Shown here: positions 17,294 to 26,539 of the stretch, one piece after another | Position numbering within the stretch: the stretch's first letter is position 1 | Layout of the letters: each line of letters begins with the position of its first letter | Source of the DNA: Leeuwenhoekiella polynyae | Lineage (GTDB): Bacteria; Bacteroidota; Bacteroidia; Flavobacteriales; Flavobacteriaceae | Strand: one strand, 5' to 3' | Assembly: GCF_042683665.1 (NCBI RefSeq) | Contig: NZ_JBHUOO010000005.1 | DNA length: 64,000 nucleotides | Program-made: the position numbers and the translations under genes | Notes under the pieces: model-generated | Database searches by the model: none | Seen by the model: the letters and a program-made list of their open reading frames with translations, nothing else | What the model was told of the DNA's origin: nothing

Positions 17294-20119
17294 ATGCTTA
17301 GTTTTTTACGAAATCTGCAATTACTTTTTGGTTTAATACTAGCTTTTGTTGCTGTAGAACTGTCCGCTCAGGAGCTTCCTCCTGTTCTCAATTTTACACC
17401 AGAAGATTATGCTGCCGAAAATCAGAACTGGGCCGTGGCTCAGGGCGATCAGGATTTTATATATGTAGCAAACAATTCCGGATTATTAGAATACGACGGT
17501 GCAAAATGGAGGCTTTATAATTCACCAAACAATACTATTTTAAGATCTGTTACTGTTGTAGACGATCGTGTTTATACCGGTAGTTATATGGAATTTGGTT
17601 ATTGGCAACATACCAACACCGGTTTACTCGAATATACTTCCCTGAGTGAATCTTTAGAAACTTCGCTTATAGAAGATGAACAGTTTTGGAATATTCTGGT
17701 CATTGATGATTTGATTTTGTTTCAGTCTCTAAATCGCATTTATAGCTTTAACAGTACGACACAAGAATTTGAGATTTTTGATTCAGAATCTTCTATTACA
17801 CAATCTTTTTTAGTCGATAGATCTGTTTATTTTCAGCAGGAAGGTTTAGGCTTATTCCAATTACAGAACGGCAGTGCGATATTGATTTCAGAATCGCAGA
17901 CTTTTTTAGATAATCTTGTAGTTTCTTTTTTTAAGAAAAACGAGAATTATATAGCCATAACTCAAAAAAATGGCATATTTCAGTTGGGTGGCGGCAATCC
18001 TAATATCTGGAATCAGAATACCACCAATTATCTTTCTGATAAAACTATATATACGGCCAAAAAGCTTACCGACGGTTCGATTCTGCTGGGAACGATCTCA
18101 AGCGGATTGATCCATCTTTCTTCTGAAGGTGATATAGTTTACGAGATTGACCAGAATTTAGGCTTAGGAAATAATACGGTGCTAAGCATTTTTGAAGATA
18201 AAGATGCTCACGTCTGGTTGGGTTTAGATAATGGAATAAGCGTTATCAACACCAATACAGCTTTTAAAGTTTATACCGATAACGTAGGGAAATTAGGTTC
18301 GGTATATGCTGCTGCCAAGCATAAAGGTTATAGTTATCTAGGAACGAATCAAGGACTGTTTTACAAAAAGAATGCTGTTTCAAATGCTAGATATGTCTTA
18401 ATTCCTGAAACTAAAGGACAAGTATGGAATTTGAATACTTTAGGAAATGAACTGTTGTGTGGACATCATGAGGGGACTTTTTTAGTGAATGCTGACCGCG
18501 TAGAGAAGATTGCAGATATACCCGGAACATGGAAAATACAATCGCTTGATGTTTCTAAGAATTTGGCTATTCAAGGCAATTATAATGGCTTGTATATCCT
18601 TGAGAAGTTAAATTCTAAATGGCACGTACGAAATAAGCTAACGGGTTTTGATATTTCCAGTCGCTATTTTGGGATTGCAGCACATCAAACTATTTATGTA
18701 AATCACGAATATAAAGGGGTATTTAAACTGAAAGCCAATACAAATTATACAGAGATTTTAAGTTATGATCTGGTTGAAAAACTTCCTAAGGGAGCCAAGT
18801 CAAGCTTAATCAGTTATCAAGATAAATTACTTTATGCCTTTGAAGATGGAATTTATGTCTTAAAAGAGGGGGGTGACAGCTTTGTAAAAGATACGATACT
18901 CAGTAATGGTTTTTTAGAAACTGCTAACTATACTTCCGGAAAATTAACTTATGATAGCATTAATGATAAACTGTGGGCTTTTAATGCACAGGATATTATG
19001 TATTTTGAACCCGGGATACTTGCTGATGCGTTAAAGGTACGCCGTATTGCGTTGCCTTCTAAGACGAGAAAAGATATTTCTGGATTTGAGAACATTACAG
19101 ATTTTGGTGATGACACTTATCTTTTTGGTAATGCAACTGGTTATATTCTTTTTGATCTTAAAAAGTTAGATTTCAAGCCTTACACTATAACTCTTAGAAC
19201 GATTCAGAATAAATCGCGTAAGGAAGAACAGAATTTTGTAGCACTAACAACTGTTGAACCTTTTAACTATAAGAATAACTCCTTTGTTTTTGATTATAGT
19301 GTAGCAGAATATGATAAGTTTCGTTCTGTGGTTTATCAATACCGTTTAGACGGAATGTATGAGGAATGGTCTAGTTGGTCAACGGTTTCTCAAGCTACTT
19401 TTGAGAATTTGCCTCCGGGTGATTATGAGTTCAACGTACGGGCACGTATTGGTGATCAGATTTCAGAAAATACCGCTTCGTATCCATTCAGTATAGCAAG
19501 ACCCTGGTATTTATCTGTTGTAGCGATCGTGATTTACATTGTGTTGCTGATAGCATTATTTATTGCGATACAGATCTATAACAGGAAACATTATCGCAAG
19601 CAGAAAGAAACACTTATTGAGACCAATCAGAGAAAACTGGAATTGGCCAACTATGAAAGTGAACGGAAAATCATGAGGCTTCAAAATGAAAAGCTGCAAC
19701 AAGATGTAGATAGCAAAAACAGAGAACTGGCAGCTTCTACGATGAATATTGTAAAAAAGAACGAGTTGCTGAATGCCATCAAGAAAGAATTGAAAGCAGA
19801 TTCACAAGAGGAAGAATTAAAATCAGTTATCAAGATCATCGATAAAAACTTAAATCCTAAAAAGGATTGGGAATTCTTTAAAGAAGCGTTCAACAACGCA
19901 GACAAAGATTTCCTAAAGAAGATAAAAGAACTGCATCCCAAGCTTACTCCAAATGATTTAAAACTTTGTGCATACCTAAGGTTGAATCTTTCTTCTAAAG
20001 AAATCGCGCCGTTATTAAATATTTCGGTAAGAAGTGTGGAGATCAAAAGATATCGTTTGCGCAAAAAAATGGATTTGGAGCACGAAGAGGGGCTTGTTGA
20101 GTATGTTTTAAGCATCTAG
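17294..20119 (+). CDS. Membrane-spanning PUL regulator: propeller sensor + Y_Y_Y + LuxR-type HTH
   Basis: 941 residues. Signal peptide at 1-25 (ends SAQ). A long periplasmic part (about 30-640) has repeats of the two-component-regulator propeller type (DNGISVINTN, GTNQGLFYK). A Y_Y_Y immunoglobulin-like domain spans about 650-730 (YQYRLDGMYEEWSSWS). One membrane helix lies near 737-760, then a coiled coil (about 765-840) and a C-terminal LuxR-like HTH (LSSKEIAPLLNISVRSVEIK near 910). There is no histidine kinase or receiver, so signal and DNA binding are in one chain. It sits directly upstream of the susC gene, so it most likely senses glucan oligosaccharides and switches on the PUL. Confidence 0.88.
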   Translation: MLSFLRNLQLLFGLILAFVAVELSAQELPPVLNFTPEDYAAENQNWAVAQGDQDFIYVANNSGLLEYDGAKWRLYNSPNNTILRSVTVVDDRVYTGSYMEFGYWQHTNTGLLEYTSLSESLETSLIEDEQFWNILVIDDLILFQSLNRIYSFNSTTQEFEIFDSESSITQSFLVDRSVYFQQEGLGLFQLQNGSAILISESQTFLDNLVVSFFKKNENYIAITQKNGIFQLGGGNPNIWNQNTTNYLSDKTIYTAKKLTDGSILLGTISSGLIHLSSEGDIVYEIDQNLGLGNNTVLSIFEDKDAHVWLGLDNGISVINTNTAFKVYTDNVGKLGSVYAAAKHKGYSYLGTNQGLFYKKNAVSNARYVLIPETKGQVWNLNTLGNELLCGHHEGTFLVNADRVEKIADIPGTWKIQSLDVSKNLAIQGNYNGLYILEKLNSKWHVRNKLTGFDISSRYFGIAAHQTIYVNHEYKGVFKLKANTNYTEILSYDLVEKLPKGAKSSLISYQDKLLYAFEDGIYVLKEGGDSFVKDTILSNGFLETANYTSGKLTYDSINDKLWAFNAQDIMYFEPGILADALKVRRIALPSKTRKDISGFENITDFGDDTYLFGNATGYILFDLKKLDFKPYTITLRTIQNKSRKEEQNFVALTTVEPFNYKNNSFVFDYSVAEYDKFRSVVYQYRLDGMYEEWSSWSTVSQATFENLPPGDYEFNVRARIGDQISENTASYPFSIARPWYLSVVAIVIYIVLLIALFIAIQIYNRKHYRKQKETLIETNQRKLELANYESERKIMRLQNEKLQQDVDSKNRELAASTMNIVKKNELLNAIKKELKADSQEEELKSVIKIIDKNLNPKKDWEFFKEAFNNADKDFLKKIKELHPKLTPNDLKLCAYLRLNLSSKEIAPLLNISVRSVEIKRYRLRKKMDLEHEEGLVEYVLSI

Positions 20120-20366
20120 CCACCTCATCAATTCTTAAAATTACCTATACATCACCTATACGAAAACGTTAGTAGTTTTGTTTTTAAGTGTTTATAGCCT
20201 ATACATTTTAAATTTTAACGTTTACTCATAAGCCTTATAACGCAAGCGTTTTCGTTAAGTTCTTCTTGTAATATATAGGACATTTTAGATTGTATGTTTT
20301 TTGTTGAGGTGGGTTTTTAGTCTTTAGTAAGAGTTAGGTCTAGATTTGATTTCCAAAATATAATTT
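20120..20366 (+). promoter_or_regulatory. PUL control region with inverted repeats
   Basis: A 247-base gap between the regulator and susC. An 11-base element ACGAAAACGTT (20160-20170) recurs in inverted orientation with one change as AGCGTTTTCGT (20245-20255), 74 bases apart. The two are candidate operators for the upstream regulator or another factor. Transcription start was not identified. Confidence 0.45.
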
Positions 20367-23300
20367 ATGAAATCAATATTATCCTTGATCTTATTCGGGT
20401 TGCTCAGCACCGGACTTTTTAGTCAGACGGGCAATGCTATTCGCGTGACGGGTACGGTGACAGATGTGTCAGGAATGCCCCTTCCGGGGGTTAACGTAAT
20501 TGTAAAAGGTACAACTACGGGTACCAGTACAGATTTTGACGGTTTATTTACATTAGATGTGCCGGCTCAGAGTACACTTGTTTTTTCATTCTTGGGTTTT
20601 CAAACTCAGGAGTTAGCTGTAAATAACGCTACAGATTTATCTATACAGATGGTAGAAGATGCCAGCACACTCGACGAAGTTGTTGTTGTGGGGTATGGTA
20701 CTCAAACGAAGAAAGAAATTACAGGCGCGGTTAGTGTTGTAAGTTCTGAGACTATTGAAAATCAGAATCCCGTCCGTGTAGAACAAGCTTTACAAGGTAG
20801 AGTTGCTGGTGTGAATATCAGTTCTAACTCGGGTTCTCCGGGTAGTGCTTCAACAATCTCTATTCGTGGTATTTCTACTAATGGGGACAACAGGCCGCTT
20901 ATTCTTGTTGATGGTGCTGTGATTGAAGACTTGAGTGTTATCAATCCTAATGACATTGAAAGCATTAACGTTTTAAAAGATGCTACAGCTGGTATTTATG
21001 GTGTGCGAGCTGCAAACGGTGTTATTCTTATTACAACGAAAGGGGGGCGTAAAAATACGGATTTGCGTGTAGATATAGACTCTTATGTTGGTCTTCAAGA
21101 AACAACCCGTAAACTTCCGGTTTTAAATGCTACGGAATACGGCGCTATAATTAACGAGGCTTATGTTGCCGGAAATCAAGCACCACCATTTCCTAATTTA
21201 GCAAGTCTGGGACGAGGAACTAACTGGCAAGATGAAGTTTTCAGGAAAGCTTTATTGTCTGATGTAAATGCAAATATATACGGAGGTGGAGAGAAATCTG
21301 CTTATTCTGTTGGTGCTGGTTATTTAGACCAAGATGGTATTGTAGGCGGTGGTGCTGTAAACTTTAACCGTTTCACAGGTAGAGGCAATTATAAATTAGA
21401 TATTCTAGAAAACCTTAAGCTTTCTACAACGGCGATCTATACACATTCTAATCGTAAAACACTTTCAGAAAATGCATTGGGTTCGGTCTTGTTTAATGCT
21501 GTAAATATGGCGCCTACTTTTAATGTACGGGATCAAAATGGTGATTTTACCATCGCAAATGGTTTGGGTAATGAGGTGATTAATCCACTTGCGCAAATCG
21601 CAAATACGTTTAACAATAATGAAGTAGATAAGATTACCGGTACTGTTGGACTTTCTTATAATTTCTGGGATCATTTCACTGCAGAATCTCGCTATCAGTT
21701 CAACTATTCTGAAGTTCGTGGCCGTAGCTTTTTACCGGCAGGATTGAATTTTGGTGATGGTAAAGTGTTTAACAACTTGGGAGTTAATCAATATTTTGTA
21801 AATGATAGTTTTTTTAGAGATTATACGTTTGATAACTTTTTAACCTATAAAAATACGTTTGCAGACGATCACAATCTGACTGTTTTGTTGGGTATGTCTG
21901 TATTTAAAACCAGCGGAGAGTTTTACAACTTCACTGGTCGTGATGTTCCCGGGAGCACCTTTGCTGAAGCTAGTTTAGAGGGAGCAGGAGAAGTGATTGA
22001 TGCCCGAGATATAAGTGGTCCAAATGAATTTGACCAACGCTTACTTTCTTATTTTACACGCGTTCAATACAATTATAAAGAGCGTTATTTGCTTTCTGCT
22101 GTTGTGCGTCGTGACGGATCGTCAAACTTTGGTCCTGAGAATAAATTTGGTTATTTCCCATCAGCATCAATTGGTTGGGTAGTAAGTGATGAGCCTTTCT
22201 ACGGAAGTAATGATATTTTAAACTTCTTGAAAATGAGAGCCAGTTACGGTATATTGGGTAATGACCGTATTGGAGCATTTGGATATATTTCAACATTAAA
22301 TGCTGAAGGAACCTATGTTTTTGATAATGAATTGGTAAATGGTGTAGCTGCAGGCCAGCTTTCTAATCCCGAGATTAAGTGGGAGCGTCAAAAAACGTTT
22401 GATGTCGGTTTTGATTCACGCTTGTTCAATAACAAAATTGACCTTACTGTAGATTATTTCAAACGTCGCACTGATGACTTATTATTAGTGCCTCAGGTTT
22501 CAGGAATTTTAGGGGTTTATGCACCGGGAGCAGGAGCACCTATTGTTAACGCAGGTAGCGTTGAGAATAGTGGTTTTGAATTTTCGATATCTTATGATGA
22601 ATACATTAGTGATGATGCTAGTTTCAACCTGAGTTATAACTTTACAACTCTCAAAAATGAAGTGCTTGCTGTTGGTAATGAAAGCGGATTTATTCCCGGA
22701 GGTGGTTTTGGTTTTGGTCAGGAACCTCCTGCACGTATGGAAGCAGGCTTCCCTATAGGATATTTTTACGGCTTACAAACTAATGGAATCTTTCAGTCTC
22801 AGGCCGAAGTTGATGCACATGCAACACAAGCAGATGCAACACTGGGCGACTTAAGATATGTAGATCAGAACAATGACGGATTGATTGATGGTGATGACCG
22901 TATCAATATAGGTGATCCTATTCCAGATGTGACGATGGGCCTTAATTTAGGTTTCAATTATAAGAATTTTGACTTCACGGCTTACGCTTTTGCTTCCATA
23001 GGTAATGACATTGTGCGTTCATACGATCGTAATCAGAATCTTACCAATAAGACTAATTATGTACTAGACCGTTGGACGGGGCCAGGCTCTACAAATACGT
23101 ACCCTCGGGTTACTATTGGGCCTAATTCTAACTTACTATTTTCAGATTTTTATGTAGAAGACGGTTCGTATCTAAGACTTCAAAATGTACAATTAGGCTA
23201 TAGTTTAGGTAACGATGTGTTAGAGCAATTAGGTATTAGAAAACTACGTTTTTATGTAGCTGTCACTAATGCATTTACCTTGTCAAAATATAAAGGCTAT

Positions 23301-23402
23301 GATCCTTCTGCATCATCTGGAGCGCCAATTGGCGGTGGAATTGATCAGGGTTTCTATCCGGTGCCCAGAACCTACACAGCAGGAATGAACTTCAAATTTT
23401 AA
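20367..23402 (+). CDS. SusC-like TonB-dependent receptor of the glucan PUL
   Basis: 1011 residues. Signal peptide (cleavage near FSQ, residue 20), a CarboxypepD_reg-like domain at about 25-100 (VTGTVTDVSGMPLPGVNV), a TonB-box/plug start at about 105-125 (VVVVGYGTQTKKEITGAVS), the plug to about 230 (TAGIYGVRAANGVILITTKGG), then a 22-strand barrel ending in aromatic FKF. It lacks the STN domain seen in the receptor at 61042, so it is not directly part of an ECF/FecR cascade. With SusD downstream (10-base gap) it forms the outer-membrane importer of oligosaccharides. Ligand inferred from the GH16/GH3 neighbours. Confidence 0.95.
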   Translation: MKSILSLILFGLLSTGLFSQTGNAIRVTGTVTDVSGMPLPGVNVIVKGTTTGTSTDFDGLFTLDVPAQSTLVFSFLGFQTQELAVNNATDLSIQMVEDASTLDEVVVVGYGTQTKKEITGAVSVVSSETIENQNPVRVEQALQGRVAGVNISSNSGSPGSASTISIRGISTNGDNRPLILVDGAVIEDLSVINPNDIESINVLKDATAGIYGVRAANGVILITTKGGRKNTDLRVDIDSYVGLQETTRKLPVLNATEYGAIINEAYVAGNQAPPFPNLASLGRGTNWQDEVFRKALLSDVNANIYGGGEKSAYSVGAGYLDQDGIVGGGAVNFNRFTGRGNYKLDILENLKLSTTAIYTHSNRKTLSENALGSVLFNAVNMAPTFNVRDQNGDFTIANGLGNEVINPLAQIANTFNNNEVDKITGTVGLSYNFWDHFTAESRYQFNYSEVRGRSFLPAGLNFGDGKVFNNLGVNQYFVNDSFFRDYTFDNFLTYKNTFADDHNLTVLLGMSVFKTSGEFYNFTGRDVPGSTFAEASLEGAGEVIDARDISGPNEFDQRLLSYFTRVQYNYKERYLLSAVVRRDGSSNFGPENKFGYFPSASIGWVVSDEPFYGSNDILNFLKMRASYGILGNDRIGAFGYISTLNAEGTYVFDNELVNGVAAGQLSNPEIKWERQKTFDVGFDSRLFNNKIDLTVDYFKRRTDDLLLVPQVSGILGVYAPGAGAPIVNAGSVENSGFEFSISYDEYISDDASFNLSYNFTTLKNEVLAVGNESGFIPGGGFGFGQEPPARMEAGFPIGYFYGLQTNGIFQSQAEVDAHATQADATLGDLRYVDQNNDGLIDGDDRINIGDPIPDVTMGLNLGFNYKNFDFTAYAFASIGNDIVRSYDRNQNLTNKTNYVLDRWTGPGSTNTYPRVTIGPNSNLLFSDFYVEDGSYLRLQNVQLGYSLGNDVLEQLGIRKLRFYVAVTNAFTLSKYKGYDPSASSGAPIGGGIDQGFYPVPRTYTAGMNFKF

Positions 23403-23412
23403 TAGAAGAGCG

Positions 23413-24891
23413 ATGAAAAATATAAAAATACATTTAGGGTTTATTGCGATGCTAGCTTCAGCAATGTTTGTGGCTTGTGGCGATGACTTTGTTGAAGTTG
23501 ACCCTATAAACGAAAATTCTGAAGACTTTTTTAATTCTGAAGAAGATTATCAGGATGCATTAGTAGGAGCTTATGATTTATTACAAGCTACTTATCTTAA
23601 TGTGATGATTGGTGAGATAGCTTCAGACAATGCATTATCTGGTGGTGAAAGCGCTACAGATTCCCCCGGTATTCAGCAAATAGATAATATGACCCATACT
23701 CCTGTAAATCAGCAGTTGCGTGATATTTGGGGATGGATGTTTGCAGGGGTAAACAGAGCAAACTATATATTAGAATTTCAGGATAAAACTGATTTCTCAG
23801 GAAAAGATCAAGTAATAGCTCAGGCCCGTTTTTTAAGAGCATACTATTATTTTGAATTGGTAAAGTGGTTTGGCGATGTGCCATTAGCCGTAGATCAGCG
23901 TTTACTTTTTGGAGATCAGTTTAATATAGATCGTACACCAAAAGCTGAGGTTTATGCACAAATTGAACAGGATCTTATTTTTGCTGCAGAAACACTTCCT
24001 CCTACTCAGGCAGAGCAAGGTCGTATAACCAGTGGTGCTGCACGAGCACTTTTAGGAAAGGCTTATTTGTATCAAGATAAATTCACTGAAGCAGCTGATG
24101 CTCTAGACCAGGTGATTGCAGGGCCTTATGATTTAGTACAAGATTATTCGACCATTTTTGAATTAGAAGGGGAGAACAGTGTAGAGTCTGTTTTTGAAGT
24201 TCAGTATACAGATAAAGAAGGAGCAGGTTTTGGATGTTTACAGTGTAGTGAAGGTAATGTCGCTGTAGGTTTTAACGGAATAAGAAACTATTCAGGACCT
24301 CTTTTTGACAGTGGCTTCAGCTTCAACGTTCCTGTTCAGGAGGCGTATGATGCTTTTGAACCCGGTGATACACGTAGGGATATCGCTATTCTTAATATAG
24401 AAGAATTTGCAGCAGCTAATGGAGCTACTTATAATGAAGGGTATAAGCATACTGGTTTTTACAACAGAAAGTATATTGCTCGTAAAGGAGATGCAAACTT
24501 AGGTGATGCAAACCTAACCAACCCTAACAACTACCGATCTATACGTTTTGCTGATGTATTGCTTATGGCAGCAGAAGCACATAACCGTAAGGCAAATCCT
24601 AATGATGGATTAGCACAGCAATATTTAAACCGTGTACGCAGAAGAGCTTTTGGTGATACCGATCACGATATCACTGCTTCGGGAGCTGCCTTAACTGATT
24701 TTATTTATGCTGAAAGGAGACTAGAGCTAGTAGGTGAAGGTCATCGCTTTTTTGATTTAGTACGCACAGGAAGAGCAGCACAAAATATAGATGGCTTTTC
24801 AACAGGTAAAAATGAAGTTTTCCCTATACCTGTAATAGAAATTGAACTTACCGGAAACCGTTGGGAACAAAATCAAGGATATACTAATTAA
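23413..24891 (+). CDS. SusD/RagB-family surface lipoprotein
   Basis: 492 residues, lipoprotein signal with lipobox FVAC (Cys near residue 22) followed by GDDFVEVDP, consistent with surface export. SusD/RagB features: the FFNSEEDYQDALVGAYDLL N-terminal helix, TPR-like helices (ARFLRAYYYFELVKWFGDVP near 137), and the C-terminal RADVLLMAAEAHNR/ERRLELVGEGHRFFDLVR type segments near 385 and 437. It caps the SusC barrel and binds the glucan before import. It follows susC by 10 bases and precedes the glycan-binding lipoprotein by 14. Confidence 0.95.
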   Translation: MKNIKIHLGFIAMLASAMFVACGDDFVEVDPINENSEDFFNSEEDYQDALVGAYDLLQATYLNVMIGEIASDNALSGGESATDSPGIQQIDNMTHTPVNQQLRDIWGWMFAGVNRANYILEFQDKTDFSGKDQVIAQARFLRAYYYFELVKWFGDVPLAVDQRLLFGDQFNIDRTPKAEVYAQIEQDLIFAAETLPPTQAEQGRITSGAARALLGKAYLYQDKFTEAADALDQVIAGPYDLVQDYSTIFELEGENSVESVFEVQYTDKEGAGFGCLQCSEGNVAVGFNGIRNYSGPLFDSGFSFNVPVQEAYDAFEPGDTRRDIAILNIEEFAAANGATYNEGYKHTGFYNRKYIARKGDANLGDANLTNPNNYRSIRFADVLLMAAEAHNRKANPNDGLAQQYLNRVRRRAFGDTDHDITASGAALTDFIYAERRLELVGEGHRFFDLVRTGRAAQNIDGFSTGKNEVFPIPVIEIELTGNRWEQNQGYTN

Positions 24892-24905
24892 TACACGACA
24901 ATACG

Positions 24906-26519
24906 ATGAAAATTTTTAAATTACTAGTAGCATTAACCGTTGTATTGACGGTATTTAACGCTTGTGAAGATGATGTTGTAACAAATTATGCTTTACAAGA
25001 TATTTCTGCTCCACAAAATTTGACTGCTAATTTTGACATTGCTCAAGATGACTCAGGAACGCTGACCATTACTCCTGCTGGGGAAGGGGCTTCTACATTT
25101 ACTATTAATTGGGGAGATGAAGGACAAACAGAGGAAACCATTAATGCCGGTGAATCTGCTTCAAATACTTTTCCTGAAGGCGAATATATGGTACGTGTTG
25201 TAGCAACAGGAGCCACTGGTCTTACAAGTGAATATTCTCAATTAGTAACTATATCTTTTAGAGCACCAGAAAACTTAGTTGTAACTGTAGATCAGTCGGC
25301 AGCTAATCCTTCTAATGTTGTTGTTTCAGCAGAAGCAGATTTTGCTACTTTATTTGATGTTTATTTTGGTGATGAAACAACTGAAGAACCTGTTCAATTT
25401 ATGCCAGGTGAAAGTGTTTCACATGAATATGAAGAATTAGGAGCTTATACGATACGTATAATTGCAAAAGGTGCTGGTGTAGCTACTACAGAAACAACTG
25501 AAGCAATTACGGTATATGAAGTGACTTCACCTCTTGAAGGAGCCCTCAATCCAACGGAAAAAGCAGCATCTGTAATTTCTTTATTTTCTGGAGCGTATAG
25601 AGACATAGACATGAGAACTTGGCGTACAGACTGGTCGGTAGGAACTTTAACAGATATTGATATAAAAGGAAATACGACTAAACAATATGACGAGCTTAGT
25701 TTTGTAGGTGTAGAACCTGCAAGTCCTATTGATGCATCATCTATGACGCATTTTAATATTGATGTTTGGACAGGAACAGCCACACAACTACGTATTAAGT
25801 TAGTAGATTTTGGACCAGACGGTGGTTTTGATGGTGGTGATGACTCAGAACATGAGATTACTTTAAATTTAGACAATGGCGATTTTGTACAAGGTTCCTG
25901 GGTTTCTTTAGATCTTCCGCTTAGTGCTTTTACAGGTCTTAATGAGCGTGAACACATAGCGCAATTAATCTATTCAGCTGGTCCTGCAGGTGCAGCTACG
26001 GTATATGTAGATAACGTATATTTTTATGACGAAAATTATGTGTCGTTAACAGCACCAGCTACTGCAGCAGCTGTTCCTTCTGCTGATGCAGGTTCGGTAT
26101 TTTCAGTATTTAGTAATTCTTTTGAAGATCCTGCAGGAGTAAACTATTTTCCAAATTGGGGACAGTCTACTTCTTATGAGCAAATAGATCTTAGTGGAAA
26201 TGCAGCAATTAAATATGGGAATGCTAATTATCAAGGAATTGATATTGGAGAAGAGGTAGATGCTTCCGCTTATAGCTTTGTTCACATAGATGTTTGGTCA
26301 GCAGATTATACGACTATTCCATTTTTCATCATTGATGCTTCTGGTGAGCGCCCTGTAGATTTAGAGGTTAACCCAGAGCAATGGACGAGTATAGATCTTC
26401 CACTTTCAGCATTTACAGATCAAGGTATATCTATTAATAAAGTGTTCCAGTTTAAGTTCGATGTCGGGTTTAGTGCAGGAGGAACATTTTATATAGATAA
26501 TTTATACTTCCATAACTAA
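24906..26519 (+). CDS. Surface glycan-binding lipoprotein with PKD-like and duplicated C-terminal domains
   Basis: 537 residues with a lipoprotein signal (Cys near residue 21, FNACEDD). Two PKD-like beta-sandwiches of roughly 90 residues follow (about 30-120 and 120-205). Then two copies of a module occupy about 217-376 and 392-537. Both share S-V-x-S-x-F-S, a GN-x-x-x-K-Y stretch, DAS-x-x-x-F/H-x-x-I/H-DVW and a final Y-V/I-DN-x-Y-F. There are no catalytic motifs. It occupies the SusE/SusF position, so it should help hold laminarin-like glucan at the surface. The binding role is inference from position and architecture. Confidence 0.85.
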   Translation: MKIFKLLVALTVVLTVFNACEDDVVTNYALQDISAPQNLTANFDIAQDDSGTLTITPAGEGASTFTINWGDEGQTEETINAGESASNTFPEGEYMVRVVATGATGLTSEYSQLVTISFRAPENLVVTVDQSAANPSNVVVSAEADFATLFDVYFGDETTEEPVQFMPGESVSHEYEELGAYTIRIIAKGAGVATTETTEAITVYEVTSPLEGALNPTEKAASVISLFSGAYRDIDMRTWRTDWSVGTLTDIDIKGNTTKQYDELSFVGVEPASPIDASSMTHFNIDVWTGTATQLRIKLVDFGPDGGFDGGDDSEHEITLNLDNGDFVQGSWVSLDLPLSAFTGLNEREHIAQLIYSAGPAGAATVYVDNVYFYDENYVSLTAPATAAAVPSADAGSVFSVFSNSFEDPAGVNYFPNWGQSTSYEQIDLSGNAAIKYGNANYQGIDIGEEVDASAYSFVHIDVWSADYTTIPFFIIDASGERPVDLEVNPEQWTSIDLPLSAFTDQGISINKVFQFKFDVGFSAGGTFYIDNLYFHN

Positions 26520-26539
26520 GAATTAAATAGTAAGATATT

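Noticed and set aside
19681..20115. 144-residue minus-strand open frame
   Set aside because: Antisense to the coiled coil and HTH of the PUL regulator.
25445..25957. 170-residue minus-strand open frame
   Set aside because: Antisense to the surface glycan-binding lipoprotein, with no start context and a low-complexity translation.
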